The notes beneath the pieces are model-generated. The model did not search any database. It was not told the origin of the DNA and saw nothing but the letters and a program-made list of their open reading frames with translations. 64,000 bases of DNA from Solimonas marina. GTDB lineage: Bacteria; Pseudomonadota; Gammaproteobacteria; Nevskiales; Nevskiaceae. Positions 54,712-62,745 of the stretch are shown piece after piece. Every line of letters starts with the position of its first letter. The first letter of the stretch is position 1. Where the stretch lies: positions 1 to 64,000 of the forward strand of contig NZ_JAAVXB010000014.1 in NCBI RefSeq assembly GCF_012241385.1. The letters run 5' to 3'. A program made the position numbers and the translations under genes.

Positions 54712-55817
54712 TCTCCCGATACCGGTGCGGATTGCCACTGGATCGAGACGATCTTCCAGTCTTTGCCGTCCTTCTTGAGATTGAGCAGTTCGCGGCTGCG
54801 CAACATGGTCGGCTTGCCCTTGACCATGGCTTGGATGTCGCTCTCGCTGCCGACCATCGCGGTGTCGCCCATCGGCATCGAACCGAGCGAGACGGGTGTG
54901 ATCCTCGCGCTCTTCAGGAACGCGATGTCCTCGCCGAGATGGCCGTTCGCGTAGTCGTCACGCGTCTGGGTATGCCCGCCTTCGCTGATGGTGACATCAG
55001 GTGCCAGCAGGGCAAGCACCGCCGTTCGATCGCCATGCTGCAAGGCCGTGTGGAACGCCTGTGCCACAGCTTCGGCCTCTGGTGCCGCCTTTGGCTTCAT
55101 TCCATCCAGCGACAGCGGGGTTTCGGCTGCAGGCGCGGTGGTCGACGCATGATCATGGCTATCCTCTGGAGCGGCGCCATGGCTGTGACCGGCCTCGCCG
55201 GACATGACCATGTCTTTCATGTCGGCAGCACCGTGAGCGTCCTCGTCAGCAGCCCCACCGTGGCTATGGCCGCCTTCGTCGCCCATGTCCATGTCTTCAT
55301 CCGGCGGCGCCTTCGCCACCATGTCCTTGTATTGCTCCGGCGTCATGGCCGGCAGCTTCTGCAGGAACGCGACCATGCTCCAGATGGTGGGATCGTCGTG
55401 ACTGCCACCCCATGCCGGCATCGCGCTCATCTTGATGCCGTGCTTGATGATCCAGAACGCGTCCTTCGGATCGACCCGCGTCTGTGACAGATTCGGTGGC
55501 TGCGGGTACAGTCCGGGGCGAAGCTCCGAGTCCTTCATGCCCGGCTTGAGGTGGCACTGGGTACACATAGCCGCGTACTGGCCGGCCCCTTTCAGGATCA
55601 GCTGGGGATCGTTGAGATCCGGAACCGTGAGGTCTTCCGAGCGGACATGAATGGAGCGCTCGCGCAGGGTCTGCATGACCGCGAAGACCGGCTTGGTGTG
55701 GTGATCGTCGGCCCCGATGTTGTAGAGGCCGGAGTACACGAACACGCCTGCACCGATGGCAAGGACGCCAAGAACAACGGCGACGGTGATGCTGTGATGC
55801 TTGATGTGCTGTTTCAT
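54708..55817 (-). CDS. Cytochrome c fused to a His/Met linker and a SnoaL-like domain
   Basis: The 369-residue protein has an N-terminal membrane anchor (TVAVVLGVLAIGAGVFVYSG) and a class I cytochrome c domain with haem site AAMCTQCHLKPG and axial Met region GIKMSAMPAWGG. A His/Asp/Met-rich linker (MDMGDEGGHSHGGAADEDAH and similar) and a C-terminal NTF2/SnoaL-like fold (AVAQAFHTALQHGDRTAVLA; LLNLKKDGKDWKIVSIQW) follow. It sits between copB and the DUF411 gene and overlaps the latter by 4 bp. It may couple copper binding to electron transfer; the fusion is unusual and its function is inferred. Confidence 0.82.
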   Translation of the reverse strand: MKQHIKHHSITVAVVLGVLAIGAGVFVYSGLYNIGADDHHTKPVFAVMQTLRERSIHVRSEDLTVPDLNDPQLILKGAGQYAAMCTQCHLKPGMKDSELRPGLYPQPPNLSQTRVDPKDAFWIIKHGIKMSAMPAWGGSHDDPTIWSMVAFLQKLPAMTPEQYKDMVAKAPPDEDMDMGDEGGHSHGGAADEDAHGAADMKDMVMSGEAGHSHGAAPEDSHDHASTTAPAAETPLSLDGMKPKAAPEAEAVAQAFHTALQHGDRTAVLALLAPDVTISEGGHTQTRDDYANGHLGEDIAFLKSARITPVSLGSMPMGDTAMVGSESDIQAMVKGKPTMLRSRELLNLKKDGKDWKIVSIQWQSAPVSGE

Positions 55818-55828
55818 GATGTTTCCCC

Positions 55829-57112
55829 TTAAAACCAGATGCGAACGCCGGCCACGATCTGCCGGTCGAGAACGGGTTGATGATCCTGCCGCGCGTAGTC
55901 GGCGGTGGTGCCGATGCGACGCACCCAGTTCACGCCGATGTACGGCGCGAACTGACGACGGATCTCGTAGCGCAGACGCAAGCCGAACTGAATGTCGGAC
56001 ACGCCGCTACCGATCCGGCGTTGCGGATCGTTCTTGCCGTACAGGTTGATCTCCGCTTCCGGCTGCAGGATCAGGCGCTGGGTGAAGAGCATTTCGTATT
56101 CGGCGCGCAGACGCGCGGCTGTACGACCGGAAGCCCCGACGTAACCCGTCGCTTCCACCTCGAACCAGTACGGTGCCAGGCCCTGCACGCCAAAGGCCGC
56201 CCACGTGCGCTTGGGGCCTTCGCCCAAGTCTTGGCGGCCACCCAGCTGAGTGCTCCAGAACGTGGCGATGTTGTGGTTCCAAAACGCTTCGAGGTCGCCG
56301 TCTTCCAGCTTGCCGCGGCTGCGCTCGCCTTCAGTGCGTACCCACAGCTTGTTCTCGTCGTTGCCGTACCAGCCTTCGGCTTCCCAACTCTGGCCGTTGG
56401 CATCGCGGCCGTGGAAGGCTTCCAACTGGTCGATCAACAGCCTGCCCAGCGGTGCGTTGTCGGCCATGTCCATGCCTTTCATGGAGCCGTAGCCGACGCC
56501 GTCGGAGTAGTCGGAGCTGCGCGCATTCGCTGGCGGACTCCCGCCCTGCATCGGGCCCATCGTCATGCCCGGCATCGCACCCATGCCGGTCATGTCGCCT
56601 TGATCCTTCTTCGGCATCGCGCCGTGATCCATACCGGCCATGCCGCTGTGGTCCATCCCCTGCATCGCTTCCGGGCTCATGCCGGGCATCGACGAGTGAT
56701 CCATCCCCGACATGTCGCCGGCGGGTGCTGCCGATGCGGCAGGTTTGGCGGGCGTGGGCATGTCCGACATCGCGCGGTGATCCATGCCAGGCATGCTGCT
56801 GTGATCCATGCCCTTCATGCCATCCATGTTGTGGGAAGCCGGCGTCGGCGGGGCTGCGACGGGTTTCTTCCTGGCTTTCTTGGCAGGCGGTTTCGTTGCC
56901 GGCTTCGCCGTGCTGCTCGCAGCAGCCGGCATGGCCATACCGGACATGCTGCCGTGATCCATGCCTGGCATGGAGCTCATGTCCATCGACGATGTGCTGC
57001 TGGACGCGGGTGCACTCTGCGCCGTGACCACCGGTGGCAACGCCAGCAATATTGCGGCCAGCAACGCGGAACGCAGCGGGACGACTGAGGTGCTGCGGCG
57101 ATTCATTTTCAT
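55829..57112 (-). CDS. copB: Copper resistance outer-membrane protein CopB
   Basis: The 427-residue protein from ATG 57112 (ATGA overlap with copA) has a signal peptide (ALLAAILLALPPVVTAQSA), a long Met/His repeat region (copies of MDHSSMPGM, MDHGAMPKK and similar) and a C-terminal beta-barrel of the CopB family (WFEVEATGYVGASGRTAARL; APYIGVNWVRRIG) ending in the barrel-closing RIWF. The repeats bind copper in the periplasm. It is second in the copper operon. Confidence 0.93.
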   Translation of the reverse strand: MKMNRRSTSVVPLRSALLAAILLALPPVVTAQSAPASSSTSSMDMSSMPGMDHGSMSGMAMPAAASSTAKPATKPPAKKARKKPVAAPPTPASHNMDGMKGMDHSSMPGMDHRAMSDMPTPAKPAASAAPAGDMSGMDHSSMPGMSPEAMQGMDHSGMAGMDHGAMPKKDQGDMTGMGAMPGMTMGPMQGGSPPANARSSDYSDGVGYGSMKGMDMADNAPLGRLLIDQLEAFHGRDANGQSWEAEGWYGNDENKLWVRTEGERSRGKLEDGDLEAFWNHNIATFWSTQLGGRQDLGEGPKRTWAAFGVQGLAPYWFEVEATGYVGASGRTAARLRAEYEMLFTQRLILQPEAEINLYGKNDPQRRIGSGVSDIQFGLRLRYEIRRQFAPYIGVNWVRRIGTTADYARQDHQPVLDRQIVAGVRIWF

Positions 57113-58896
57113 GACACCACCACTTCGCGGAACATGCCCGCTTCCATGTGATACAGCAGGTGGCAGTGGTAGGCCCACCGACCGGGGTTGTCGGCCGACA
57201 CCGCATAGGTGATGCGCTGCGCCGGCTGCACGTTGATGGTGTGCTTGCGTACCTGGAACTGGCCTTCGGGATTCTCCATCTCGCTCCACATGCCGTGCAG
57301 GTGGATCGGATGGTTCATCATGGTGTCGTTGACCAGCACGATGCGCAGCCGTTCGCCGCTGTTGAAATGCACCGGCTTGGCGTCGGAAAACTTCACGCCA
57401 TCGAACGACCAGATGAAGCGATCCATATTGCCGGTCAAGTGCAGCTCGATCTCCCGGCTGGGTTCGCGCGCGTCGATCGGTCCGCCGATGGTGTGCAGGT
57501 CGGCGTAAGTCAGCACGCGTCGACCGTTGTCGCGCAGGCCGATGCCCGGGTCGTCGAGGTTGGTACGCGGCATGTCCACATGCATGTCCACGCCGGGGCC
57601 GTATTCGGTGCGGGCGTGGCGCACCACAGGCGCTGGCGCAGGTGCCATGCCCGGCATCGCACCGTGATCCATGCCGGCCATGCCCTGCATGCCCTGCATG
57701 CCGCTCATGCCCGACATGCCTTGCATGTTCCCGTGACCGGCATCACCCATCGCCATCGCACCCATCATGTCCTGCATGGCCAGCCACTGAATGGGATCGG
57801 GCTTGGGCACGTCTGCTTCCATGCCGGCGCGCGGCGCCAGCGTGCCGCGAGCGTAGCCGCTGCGATCGATCGACTGGGCGAACAGCGTGTACGCGCGCTC
57901 GTCCTGCGGCTCGACCATCACGTCGTAGGTTTCGGCCACCGAGATGCGAAATTCGTCGACCGACACCGGCTCGACGTCCTGGCCATCGGCCGAGATCACC
58001 GTCATCTTCAGGCCCGGAATGCGCACGTCGAAGATCGTCTGCGCCGATCCGTTGATGAAGCGCAACCGGATCTTCTCGCCGGGTTTGAAGATGCCGGTCC
58101 AGTTGCCCGCCGGCGCCGCACCGTTCATCAGGTAGGTGTAGGTGTAGCCGGAGACGTCGCCGAAATCGGTCGGGTTCATGCGCATCTCGTTCCACATCTT
58201 GCGCATGGCCAAGGCCTGGCCCAGCCCCTTCTCGCGCACATCGCGAAAGAAATCCGGCACCGTGGGCTGGGCGAAGTTGTAGTAGTCGCTCTGCTTCTTT
58301 AGCTTGGCGTAGATGCGCTCGGGATTTTCATCGGTCCAGTCGTTGAGCATCACCACGTAATCGCGATCGGTCGGATGGCGATCCGGGCTGGCCGGTTCGA
58401 TCACCAACGGGCCATACAAACCCGTCTGTTCCTGGAAGCCCGAGTGCGAGTGGTACCAATAGGTACCGCTCTGGCGCACCTTGAACTGGTAGAGAAAGGT
58501 TTCGCCGGGAGCGATGCCGTCGAAGCTGATACCCGGCACCCCATCTTCCTGGAACGGCAGGATGATGCCGTGCCAATGGATCGAGGTCGGCATGCGTAAC
58601 CGGTTGGTCACTCGAAGGTTCACCGTAGTGCCTTCCTTCCAGCGCAGAATTGGACCCGGGATGCCGCCATTGACGGTGGTCGCCAGACGCGTGGCGCCGG
58701 TGTAGTTGACCGGTGTTTCGGCAATATCGAGTGCGAAATCGGTGCCGCTCAGCACGGTGGGCTGGCCGGGGCTGGTCAGCGCCCAGGCATTCGAAGGACG
58801 CAGCAGGCCCAGGCCGGCTACGGCACCGCCGATGGCCACGCCTTGCACGAAACGACGCCGCGACAGATCCGCCGGGGGCGGGGAAAACAAGTTCAT
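57109..58896 (-). CDS. copA: Multicopper oxidase CopA
   Basis: The 595-residue protein from ATG 58896 has a twin-arginine signal (DLSRRRFVQG) and three cupredoxin domains with copper ligands in SIHWHGIIL, YWYHSHSGFQ, NHPIHLHGMW and WAYHCHLLYHMEAGM. A Met-rich insert (MQGMSGMSGMQGMQGMAGMD) lies near residue 400. It is a periplasmic Cu(I) oxidase of the PcoA/CopA type. It is coupled to copB by a 4-bp overlap. Confidence 0.94.
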   Translation of the reverse strand: MNLFSPPPADLSRRRFVQGVAIGGAVAGLGLLRPSNAWALTSPGQPTVLSGTDFALDIAETPVNYTGATRLATTVNGGIPGPILRWKEGTTVNLRVTNRLRMPTSIHWHGIILPFQEDGVPGISFDGIAPGETFLYQFKVRQSGTYWYHSHSGFQEQTGLYGPLVIEPASPDRHPTDRDYVVMLNDWTDENPERIYAKLKKQSDYYNFAQPTVPDFFRDVREKGLGQALAMRKMWNEMRMNPTDFGDVSGYTYTYLMNGAAPAGNWTGIFKPGEKIRLRFINGSAQTIFDVRIPGLKMTVISADGQDVEPVSVDEFRISVAETYDVMVEPQDERAYTLFAQSIDRSGYARGTLAPRAGMEADVPKPDPIQWLAMQDMMGAMAMGDAGHGNMQGMSGMSGMQGMQGMAGMDHGAMPGMAPAPAPVVRHARTEYGPGVDMHVDMPRTNLDDPGIGLRDNGRRVLTYADLHTIGGPIDAREPSREIELHLTGNMDRFIWSFDGVKFSDAKPVHFNSGERLRIVLVNDTMMNHPIHLHGMWSEMENPEGQFQVRKHTINVQPAQRITYAVSADNPGRWAYHCHLLYHMEAGMFREVVVS

Positions 58897-59010
58897 GGGA
58901 TCTCTCCAAGGCAGGTGATATCGAACATTACCGATACCGATCACAGCCGATTGCTTGCGATCGCCGACACGCGACGATCGAACGCAAAGCTCATTAGCAA
59001 CGAGGGAGAG

Positions 59011-59415
59011 TCAGACCGCCGGTGGTCGCAACGGAGGGGCGGTATTCAACGAAGGCGCGCTGCTGGGCAGCGGCAAGGCGTAGCGGGCGGTGATCGCAGT
59101 CGAGATCAGGGCAACTGCTGGTCCGGGTGGCAACGCGGTACTGCACATCGCGGCACAATTGCAGGTGTGTCCCGTCATGCCACCGCAGCAACCGGCCTGA
59201 TCGTCGCAACAGGATCGGGATGCCTTGACGGCCACATGGTGGTGACAGTGTTCACTGACCGCCGCGACCGTTGCGTGCATGGGATGGGAGTGAGGACCTC
59301 CCGTCATGCCCATCGGTGCAGCGGCCAATGAGTTGATGACCAGCATCAGCCACGCCAGCATACCCATCGCCCGAAGACGACGTGAACGAGCGAGCAGACG
59401 CAGCGAGAAGGTCAT
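59011..59415 (-). CDS. copL: CopL-like copper regulatory protein
   Basis: The 134-residue protein has an exported start (GMLAWLMLVINSLAAAPMG) and a Cys/His-rich core (SEHCHHHVAVKASRSCCDDQ; CCGGMTGHTCNCAAMC). CopL precedes copAB in Xanthomonas and is needed for copper-induced expression. It lies 114 bp upstream of copA. The name rests on this order and composition. Confidence 0.8.
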   Translation of the reverse strand: MTFSLRLLARSRRLRAMGMLAWLMLVINSLAAAPMGMTGGPHSHPMHATVAAVSEHCHHHVAVKASRSCCDDQAGCCGGMTGHTCNCAAMCSTALPPGPAVALISTAITARYALPLPSSAPSLNTAPPLRPPAV

Positions 59416-59473
59416 GGGGCGAGCTTACCCGTGTGATCCGACACCCTCAACTCTGGAGGTGGGTTCAGGGGCC

Positions 59474-59803
59474 TCACGGCTTGCTGAAACCCATATGCAA
59501 CGTGATCTTGTCACCGGCTTTCAGGCTGGCCATGGCGGACGGTGGAAAATGCACCTTCAAAGCCATGTCTTCGGTAGTCACGTCGACCATACCGGTCTTG
59601 GCATCGGCCGCCGTCACGGTCGCCGGCATCTGATGCATGCCCATCATGTTGCCGTGCATGCCCTTCATATCCGAGTGCATCGCACCCATCTTGTCCATGC
59701 CACTTGTGGGCGTGCTGTCCTGGGCCACGGCGATGCAACTGAAGGCCAAAGCCAGCGCCAGAGCGCCAAGCGTCGAACATAGCGATTTGCGTGAAATAGT
59801 CAT
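59474..59803 (-). CDS. Met-rich periplasmic copper-binding protein (CusF-like fold)
   Basis: The 109-residue protein from ATG 59803 has a signal peptide (to about AVAQDSTP), a Met/His segment (MDKMGAMHSDMKGMHGNMMG) and a small beta domain (ADAKTGMVDVTTEDMALKVH; LKAGDKITLHMGF) resembling CusF but without its Trp-MTM site. It lies 58 bp upstream of copL and is probably the first copper gene of the group. Confidence 0.78.
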   Translation of the reverse strand: MTISRKSLCSTLGALALALAFSCIAVAQDSTPTSGMDKMGAMHSDMKGMHGNMMGMHQMPATVTAADAKTGMVDVTTEDMALKVHFPPSAMASLKAGDKITLHMGFSKP

Positions 59804-59897
59804 GTGACTGTCCCAACGATGAGTTGCCAGACGCAACAGTGGAAGCGTGGGCCCATACGTGTGTACGGAAGTTGAAATTCCAGCCCGGACCCAGCCA

Positions 59898-60206
59898 TTA
59901 CACTTTCAAATAATCCTCACAGGCCACGATGAGCTCGCGCACCTCGAGCTGGGTGGCATCGGGGCGTGCCAGAAGGATGGCGCGCAGGTCCGCAACCTGA
60001 TCGTTATTCGGAATCAGCTCCGACGGACTTTCCCACATCCAATCGATCACGATCGGGAGGAGTTTCGCGGCAGAAAGGGTCGCTACTTCCTGCCGGGTCG
60101 GGACATACATACCCGCACGGAAAACCGGGCTATTCAAGCCGTGGCTTTCCCGGGCGGCCTGGAACGCACTGTCCGGCATGCCAAAGCGATCGTCGGGATC
60201 AGTCAT
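59898..60206 (-). CDS. Small protein coupled to the tyrosine recombinase
   Basis: The 102-residue protein from ATG 60206 overlaps the stop of the recombinase gene (ATGA). It begins TDPDDRFGMPDSAF, is acidic overall (LLPIVIDWMWESPSELIPNN), and ends CEDYLKV. No family is recognised. The 4-bp coupling suggests an accessory function in cointegrate resolution, but only the position supports it. Confidence 0.65.
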   Translation of the reverse strand: MTDPDDRFGMPDSAFQAARESHGLNSPVFRAGMYVPTRQEVATLSAAKLLPIVIDWMWESPSELIPNNDQVADLRAILLARPDATQLEVRELIVACEDYLKV

Positions 60207-61366
60207 GACGCGTCTCCGTGGGGCACCGATGGTTCGATGCGTGTTTTCGTGGTGCTGGCATGGCGTGCATCCTCTTCGGCGTGAAGGTAGATCGAGGTCG
60301 TACCAATGGAGCTGTGACGCAGATTCTGCTGGATATGATGGATGGGCGTACCGTCCTCGGCCTGGTGCGTGGCGGCCGTATGCCGCAGCCAATGCGTCGA
60401 TGCGCGACGTACCCGCGTGGCTTTGATCTCATCCTGGCGTTGCAGCGTCTCGGCCACGCGCCGGAAGCTGTCCTTGACGATCTGGTAGACCGCGGTGGGC
60501 GTCAGCGGGGAAGACCGTCCGGCGATGCCAAGAATGGCCGGGGTTTTGCCGTCGCTAGCGGGCAACGCCGGCAGCCCGTGGAAGCGCCGATAGCGGGCGA
60601 AGTCCTCCATGAGACCGTTGCTCAGGGGAATCGTGCCCTCGACGCCGCCTTTGCCCACGGTATGCAGCCACCATCGTCCCCGGATAGGTTGGAAATCCCC
60701 TTCGTCGGCAGCGGCCGCTTCGGCGGCCCGCAGGGCGGTTTCATAGAGGAAACGAAGCACCCAGCGAACGCGTTCGTAGCGCTGCCGTTCCCGCGCGGTT
60801 GTCTGTGGCCAGCCGTCGACGATGCGGAGCACCTCTTCCCAGAGGGCACGGTCCAAGTAGCGTTCGATCGTGCGGCGGGTGCCGCGGCGTGCCCGTCGGC
60901 GCTGCAGGACGAACGGGCTGCCCGCAAGATACCCAGCGCGCACGAGGTAATTGAACAGTCCCGCCAGGATGCCCAGGGCTTGGCGGCGGCTGCGCTCGGC
61001 CAACGGCCCGACGAACAGTCGCCGATGCTCACCGCGACGGGCGAGACCGGCGTCGCACCAGGTCGCCGGTGGCTGGGCAAGAAACGCCTCATAAGCGATC
61101 ACATCCTCTCGCGTCAGGCTGGACACCGGCTTGCCGCGCACCTGCGTGGCCCAGAGCAACAGTCGCTCAGCCTCCTTGCGGTAACTGCGAAAGGTATGCG
61201 GCGAGTCGTGATATTCGGCCAGCCACAGGCCGATCGCGGCCACGTCGTCGTTGGCCGCGATCTGCCGCGCCACGCTGGCCGGTGCGCGGTTGGTGCCGGC
61301 ACCTCCCGACAGGGCGGCTGGCAAGGTTGGGGGCAACGCCAAAAGGCTCACTGCAGGCTCAGTCAT
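60203..61366 (-). CDS. tnpS: Tyrosine recombinase of cointegrate resolution (TnpS-like)
   Basis: The 387-residue protein has an N-terminal SAM-like core-binding domain (YHDSPHTFRSYRKEAERLLL) and a catalytic domain with Arg213 (YETALRAAEA), Lys239 (VGKGGVEG), His325 and Arg328 (HWLRHTAATH), His351 (RHSSIG) and Tyr360 (TTSIYLH). In Tn4651/Tn4652 a tyrosine recombinase in this position, divergent from tnpT, resolves transposition cointegrates at the intervening rst site. It is close to the right end. Confidence 0.85.
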   Translation of the reverse strand: MTEPAVSLLALPPTLPAALSGGAGTNRAPASVARQIAANDDVAAIGLWLAEYHDSPHTFRSYRKEAERLLLWATQVRGKPVSSLTREDVIAYEAFLAQPPATWCDAGLARRGEHRRLFVGPLAERSRRQALGILAGLFNYLVRAGYLAGSPFVLQRRRARRGTRRTIERYLDRALWEEVLRIVDGWPQTTARERQRYERVRWVLRFLYETALRAAEAAAADEGDFQPIRGRWWLHTVGKGGVEGTIPLSNGLMEDFARYRRFHGLPALPASDGKTPAILGIAGRSSPLTPTAVYQIVKDSFRRVAETLQRQDEIKATRVRRASTHWLRHTAATHQAEDGTPIHHIQQNLRHSSIGTTSIYLHAEEDARHASTTKTRIEPSVPHGDAS

Positions 61367-61534
61367 GCTTTCCGATGTCCGACGCCACGGAAAACACAGC
61401 GTACTGCCAAAAGACTTTCGATTATAGGAGTTATCGTAAATTTCTTGATTTAATCATTACGTATATAACGTAATACTATGATATACATTCTCTTATCCTT
61501 CGAAATTGACCCTCCGAGCGACTGGGAATTTGCC
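61367..61534. promoter_or_regulatory. Candidate resolution site (rst) and divergent promoters between tnpS and tnpT
   Basis: The 168-bp gap is strongly AT-rich compared with its neighbours. It contains the inverted repeat ATTACGT-ATATA-ACGTAAT at 61456-61474, and a looser TTATCGTAAATT 15 bp before it. The size of the arms and spacer suits a tyrosine-recombinase crossover core, or a TnpT binding site. Strand exchange here has not been shown. Confidence 0.55.
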
Positions 61535-62542
61535 ATGAGCCGTGTCAGCGATACCCGTCAGCGTACCCGTGAAGCCGCCGCCCAACTCGTTGCCGGTGCG
61601 AAGCGGCCGCACGAAATCACCGTCGACCAGATCTACGCCGTCATCCAGCAAGGCAGCCGTACGACGATCAATGACGAGCTGAAGCAGTGGAAGGACGAAC
61701 GTACGAAGGCCGATGCGCTCGGTGCTGATCTCCCGGCTGCTGTGGCCGACGCCATGCGTGCCCTGTGGGTGGTGGCCGTCGAACAGGGCGAGGTGGTGTT
61801 CGCCGAACAGCGGAGCACTTTGGAAGCTGCCGTGGCAGATGCGGAGCAGCAGCACGCTACGGTTACGCAGGCGCGCGACGACGCATTGGCGACCTCAACG
61901 ACACTGACCGAACAGTGCGAAACACTTCGACAGCAGATCACCACGCTGCAAACGCGAGTGGAGTTCGAGGCCACCGCGAAGAATCAAGCGCTTCAGGATG
62001 GCCAGGCACTGCAGCAGAAACTCATCGCACTCCAGACCGACACCGCCGAACAGATCGAACGCATCCGTCAAGCGCAAACTGACCAGGCCGAAGAATTCCA
62101 AGCCGTGATTGCGAGCCGGGATGCGGCTTTTCAGGTCGAACGTGATACAGCGAACGAGCGGCTGGAGGCCGCCCAAGCCCGCATGCTGCAGGAGATCGAT
62201 ACAGCTCGCGAAGGCCAGCGGCGCGCAGAACAGCAGATGGTCAAAACGCGAGAACGACTGGAGCGACAACAAGCCAGTTTGGCGGAGCTGCGCACCGAAG
62301 CAGGACATCACCGTCGTGAACTGGCCGAGCGTGATACCCGCTTGGGGGCATTGGCCGCGGCTGTCGCGGATCGCGATCGCATGGCCATCGAACTGGCCGC
62401 AGCTCGCGGGCAATTGGAAGGTTTGGGAACGGCGATGCAGTCGCTCGAAACTCGGGCTATCACCGCCGAGTCGCGTATCAGTACGCTGCTGGACGAACGG
62501 AAGTCGCCAGCAACGCCTCGGAAGAAACAGGGCAAGAAGTGA
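61535..62542 (+). CDS. tnpT: TnpT-like coiled-coil DNA-binding protein
   Basis: The 335-residue protein from ATG 61535 has a KfrA_N-type DNA-binding region (TREAAAQLVAGAKRPHEITV; QGSRTTINDELKQWKDE) and then a coiled coil through nearly the whole rest (many A/E/Q/R heptads), ending in a basic tail (ATPRKKQGKK). Tn4651 TnpT has about this size and design and helps TnpS at the rst site. An alternative start at 61478 would lie in the control region. It ends 22 bp before the right inverted repeat. Confidence 0.85.
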   Translation: MSRVSDTRQRTREAAAQLVAGAKRPHEITVDQIYAVIQQGSRTTINDELKQWKDERTKADALGADLPAAVADAMRALWVVAVEQGEVVFAEQRSTLEAAVADAEQQHATVTQARDDALATSTTLTEQCETLRQQITTLQTRVEFEATAKNQALQDGQALQQKLIALQTDTAEQIERIRQAQTDQAEEFQAVIASRDAAFQVERDTANERLEAAQARMLQEIDTAREGQRRAEQQMVKTRERLERQQASLAELRTEAGHHRRELAERDTRLGALAAAVADRDRMAIELAAARGQLEGLGTAMQSLETRAITAESRISTLLDERKSPATPRKKQGKK

Positions 62543-62564
62543 GACGCGTAAGCCTTGTTTGAGG

Positions 62565-62602
62565 CTTATGACCCAATTTTACCCTTATCCGGGCACGACC
62601 CC
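62565..62602 (-). repeat. Right terminal inverted repeat (IRR, 38 bp)
   Basis: Read inward on the minus strand it begins GGGGTCGTGCCCGGATAA and ends GGGTCATAAG, the form with the usual Tn3-family TAAG inner end. It matches IRL in 35 of 38 positions. Confidence 0.95.
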
Positions 62603-62607
62603 CCATA
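62603..62607. repeat. Right copy of the 5-bp target-site duplication (CCATA)
   Basis: It directly follows the end of the right inverted repeat and equals 1483-1487. Confidence 0.9.
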
Positions 62608-62689
62608 GCAGCGCGCCGACGAACACCGATCCGCCAATAATGATTGCCACCAGGACCGGGTCATCGGTCCACCGTTCGCGTTTGTTCAT
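62603..62689 (-). pseudogene. N-terminal part of the interrupted membrane-protein gene
   Basis: From ATG 62689 (with AAGGGGG upstream) it encodes 29 residues: a charged start MNKRERWTDDPV and one membrane helix (LVAIIIGGSVFVGALLW). The frame then enters the transposon end and stops nine codons beyond the intact part. The continuation is at 1213-1482. The whole protein would be a 118-residue single-pass membrane protein of unknown family. Confidence 0.8.
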
Positions 62690-62719
62690 TGGAGCCCCCT
62701 TGGGGGAACTGTAATAAAA

Positions 62720-62745
62720 AACCCCGCTGTAGGCGGGGCTTTTTG
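62720..62745. terminator. Rho-independent terminator
   Basis: The stem CCCCGC / GCGGGG with a TGTAG loop is flanked by A6 upstream and T5 downstream, so it can work in both directions. It isolates the interrupted small gene from the region on the right. Confidence 0.8.

Larger units (their letters stand above)
1488..62602. mobile_element. 61.1-kb Tn3-family transposon of the Tn4651/Tn5041 type
   Basis: The limits come from 38-bp inverted repeats at 1488-1525 and 62565-62602, both starting GGGGTCGTGCCC, with the direct repeat CCATA outside each. The left end carries tnpA and a tnpC-like gene. The right end carries divergent tnpS-like and tnpT-like genes with a candidate resolution site between them. 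Cargo comprises lead-type, czc, mer, CYP153/acyl-CoA, cus and cop modules, plus an ISL3 transposase, a decayed IS3 fragment and an IS21-ended insertion. Because tnpA is frameshifted, transposition may now depend on a transposase supplied in trans. Confidence 0.92.

Noticed and set aside
56570-56960. CRISPR-like regularly spaced repeats
   Set aside because: The repeats are codons for Met/His motifs in copB, differ in spacing and sequence, and have no unique spacers.
61535-62542. KfrA plasmid protein, suggesting a plasmid backbone
   Set aside because: The KfrA_N-like start and coiled coil also fit TnpT, and the position divergent from tnpS beside the right inverted repeat makes TnpT more likely. 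No replication or partition genes are present.
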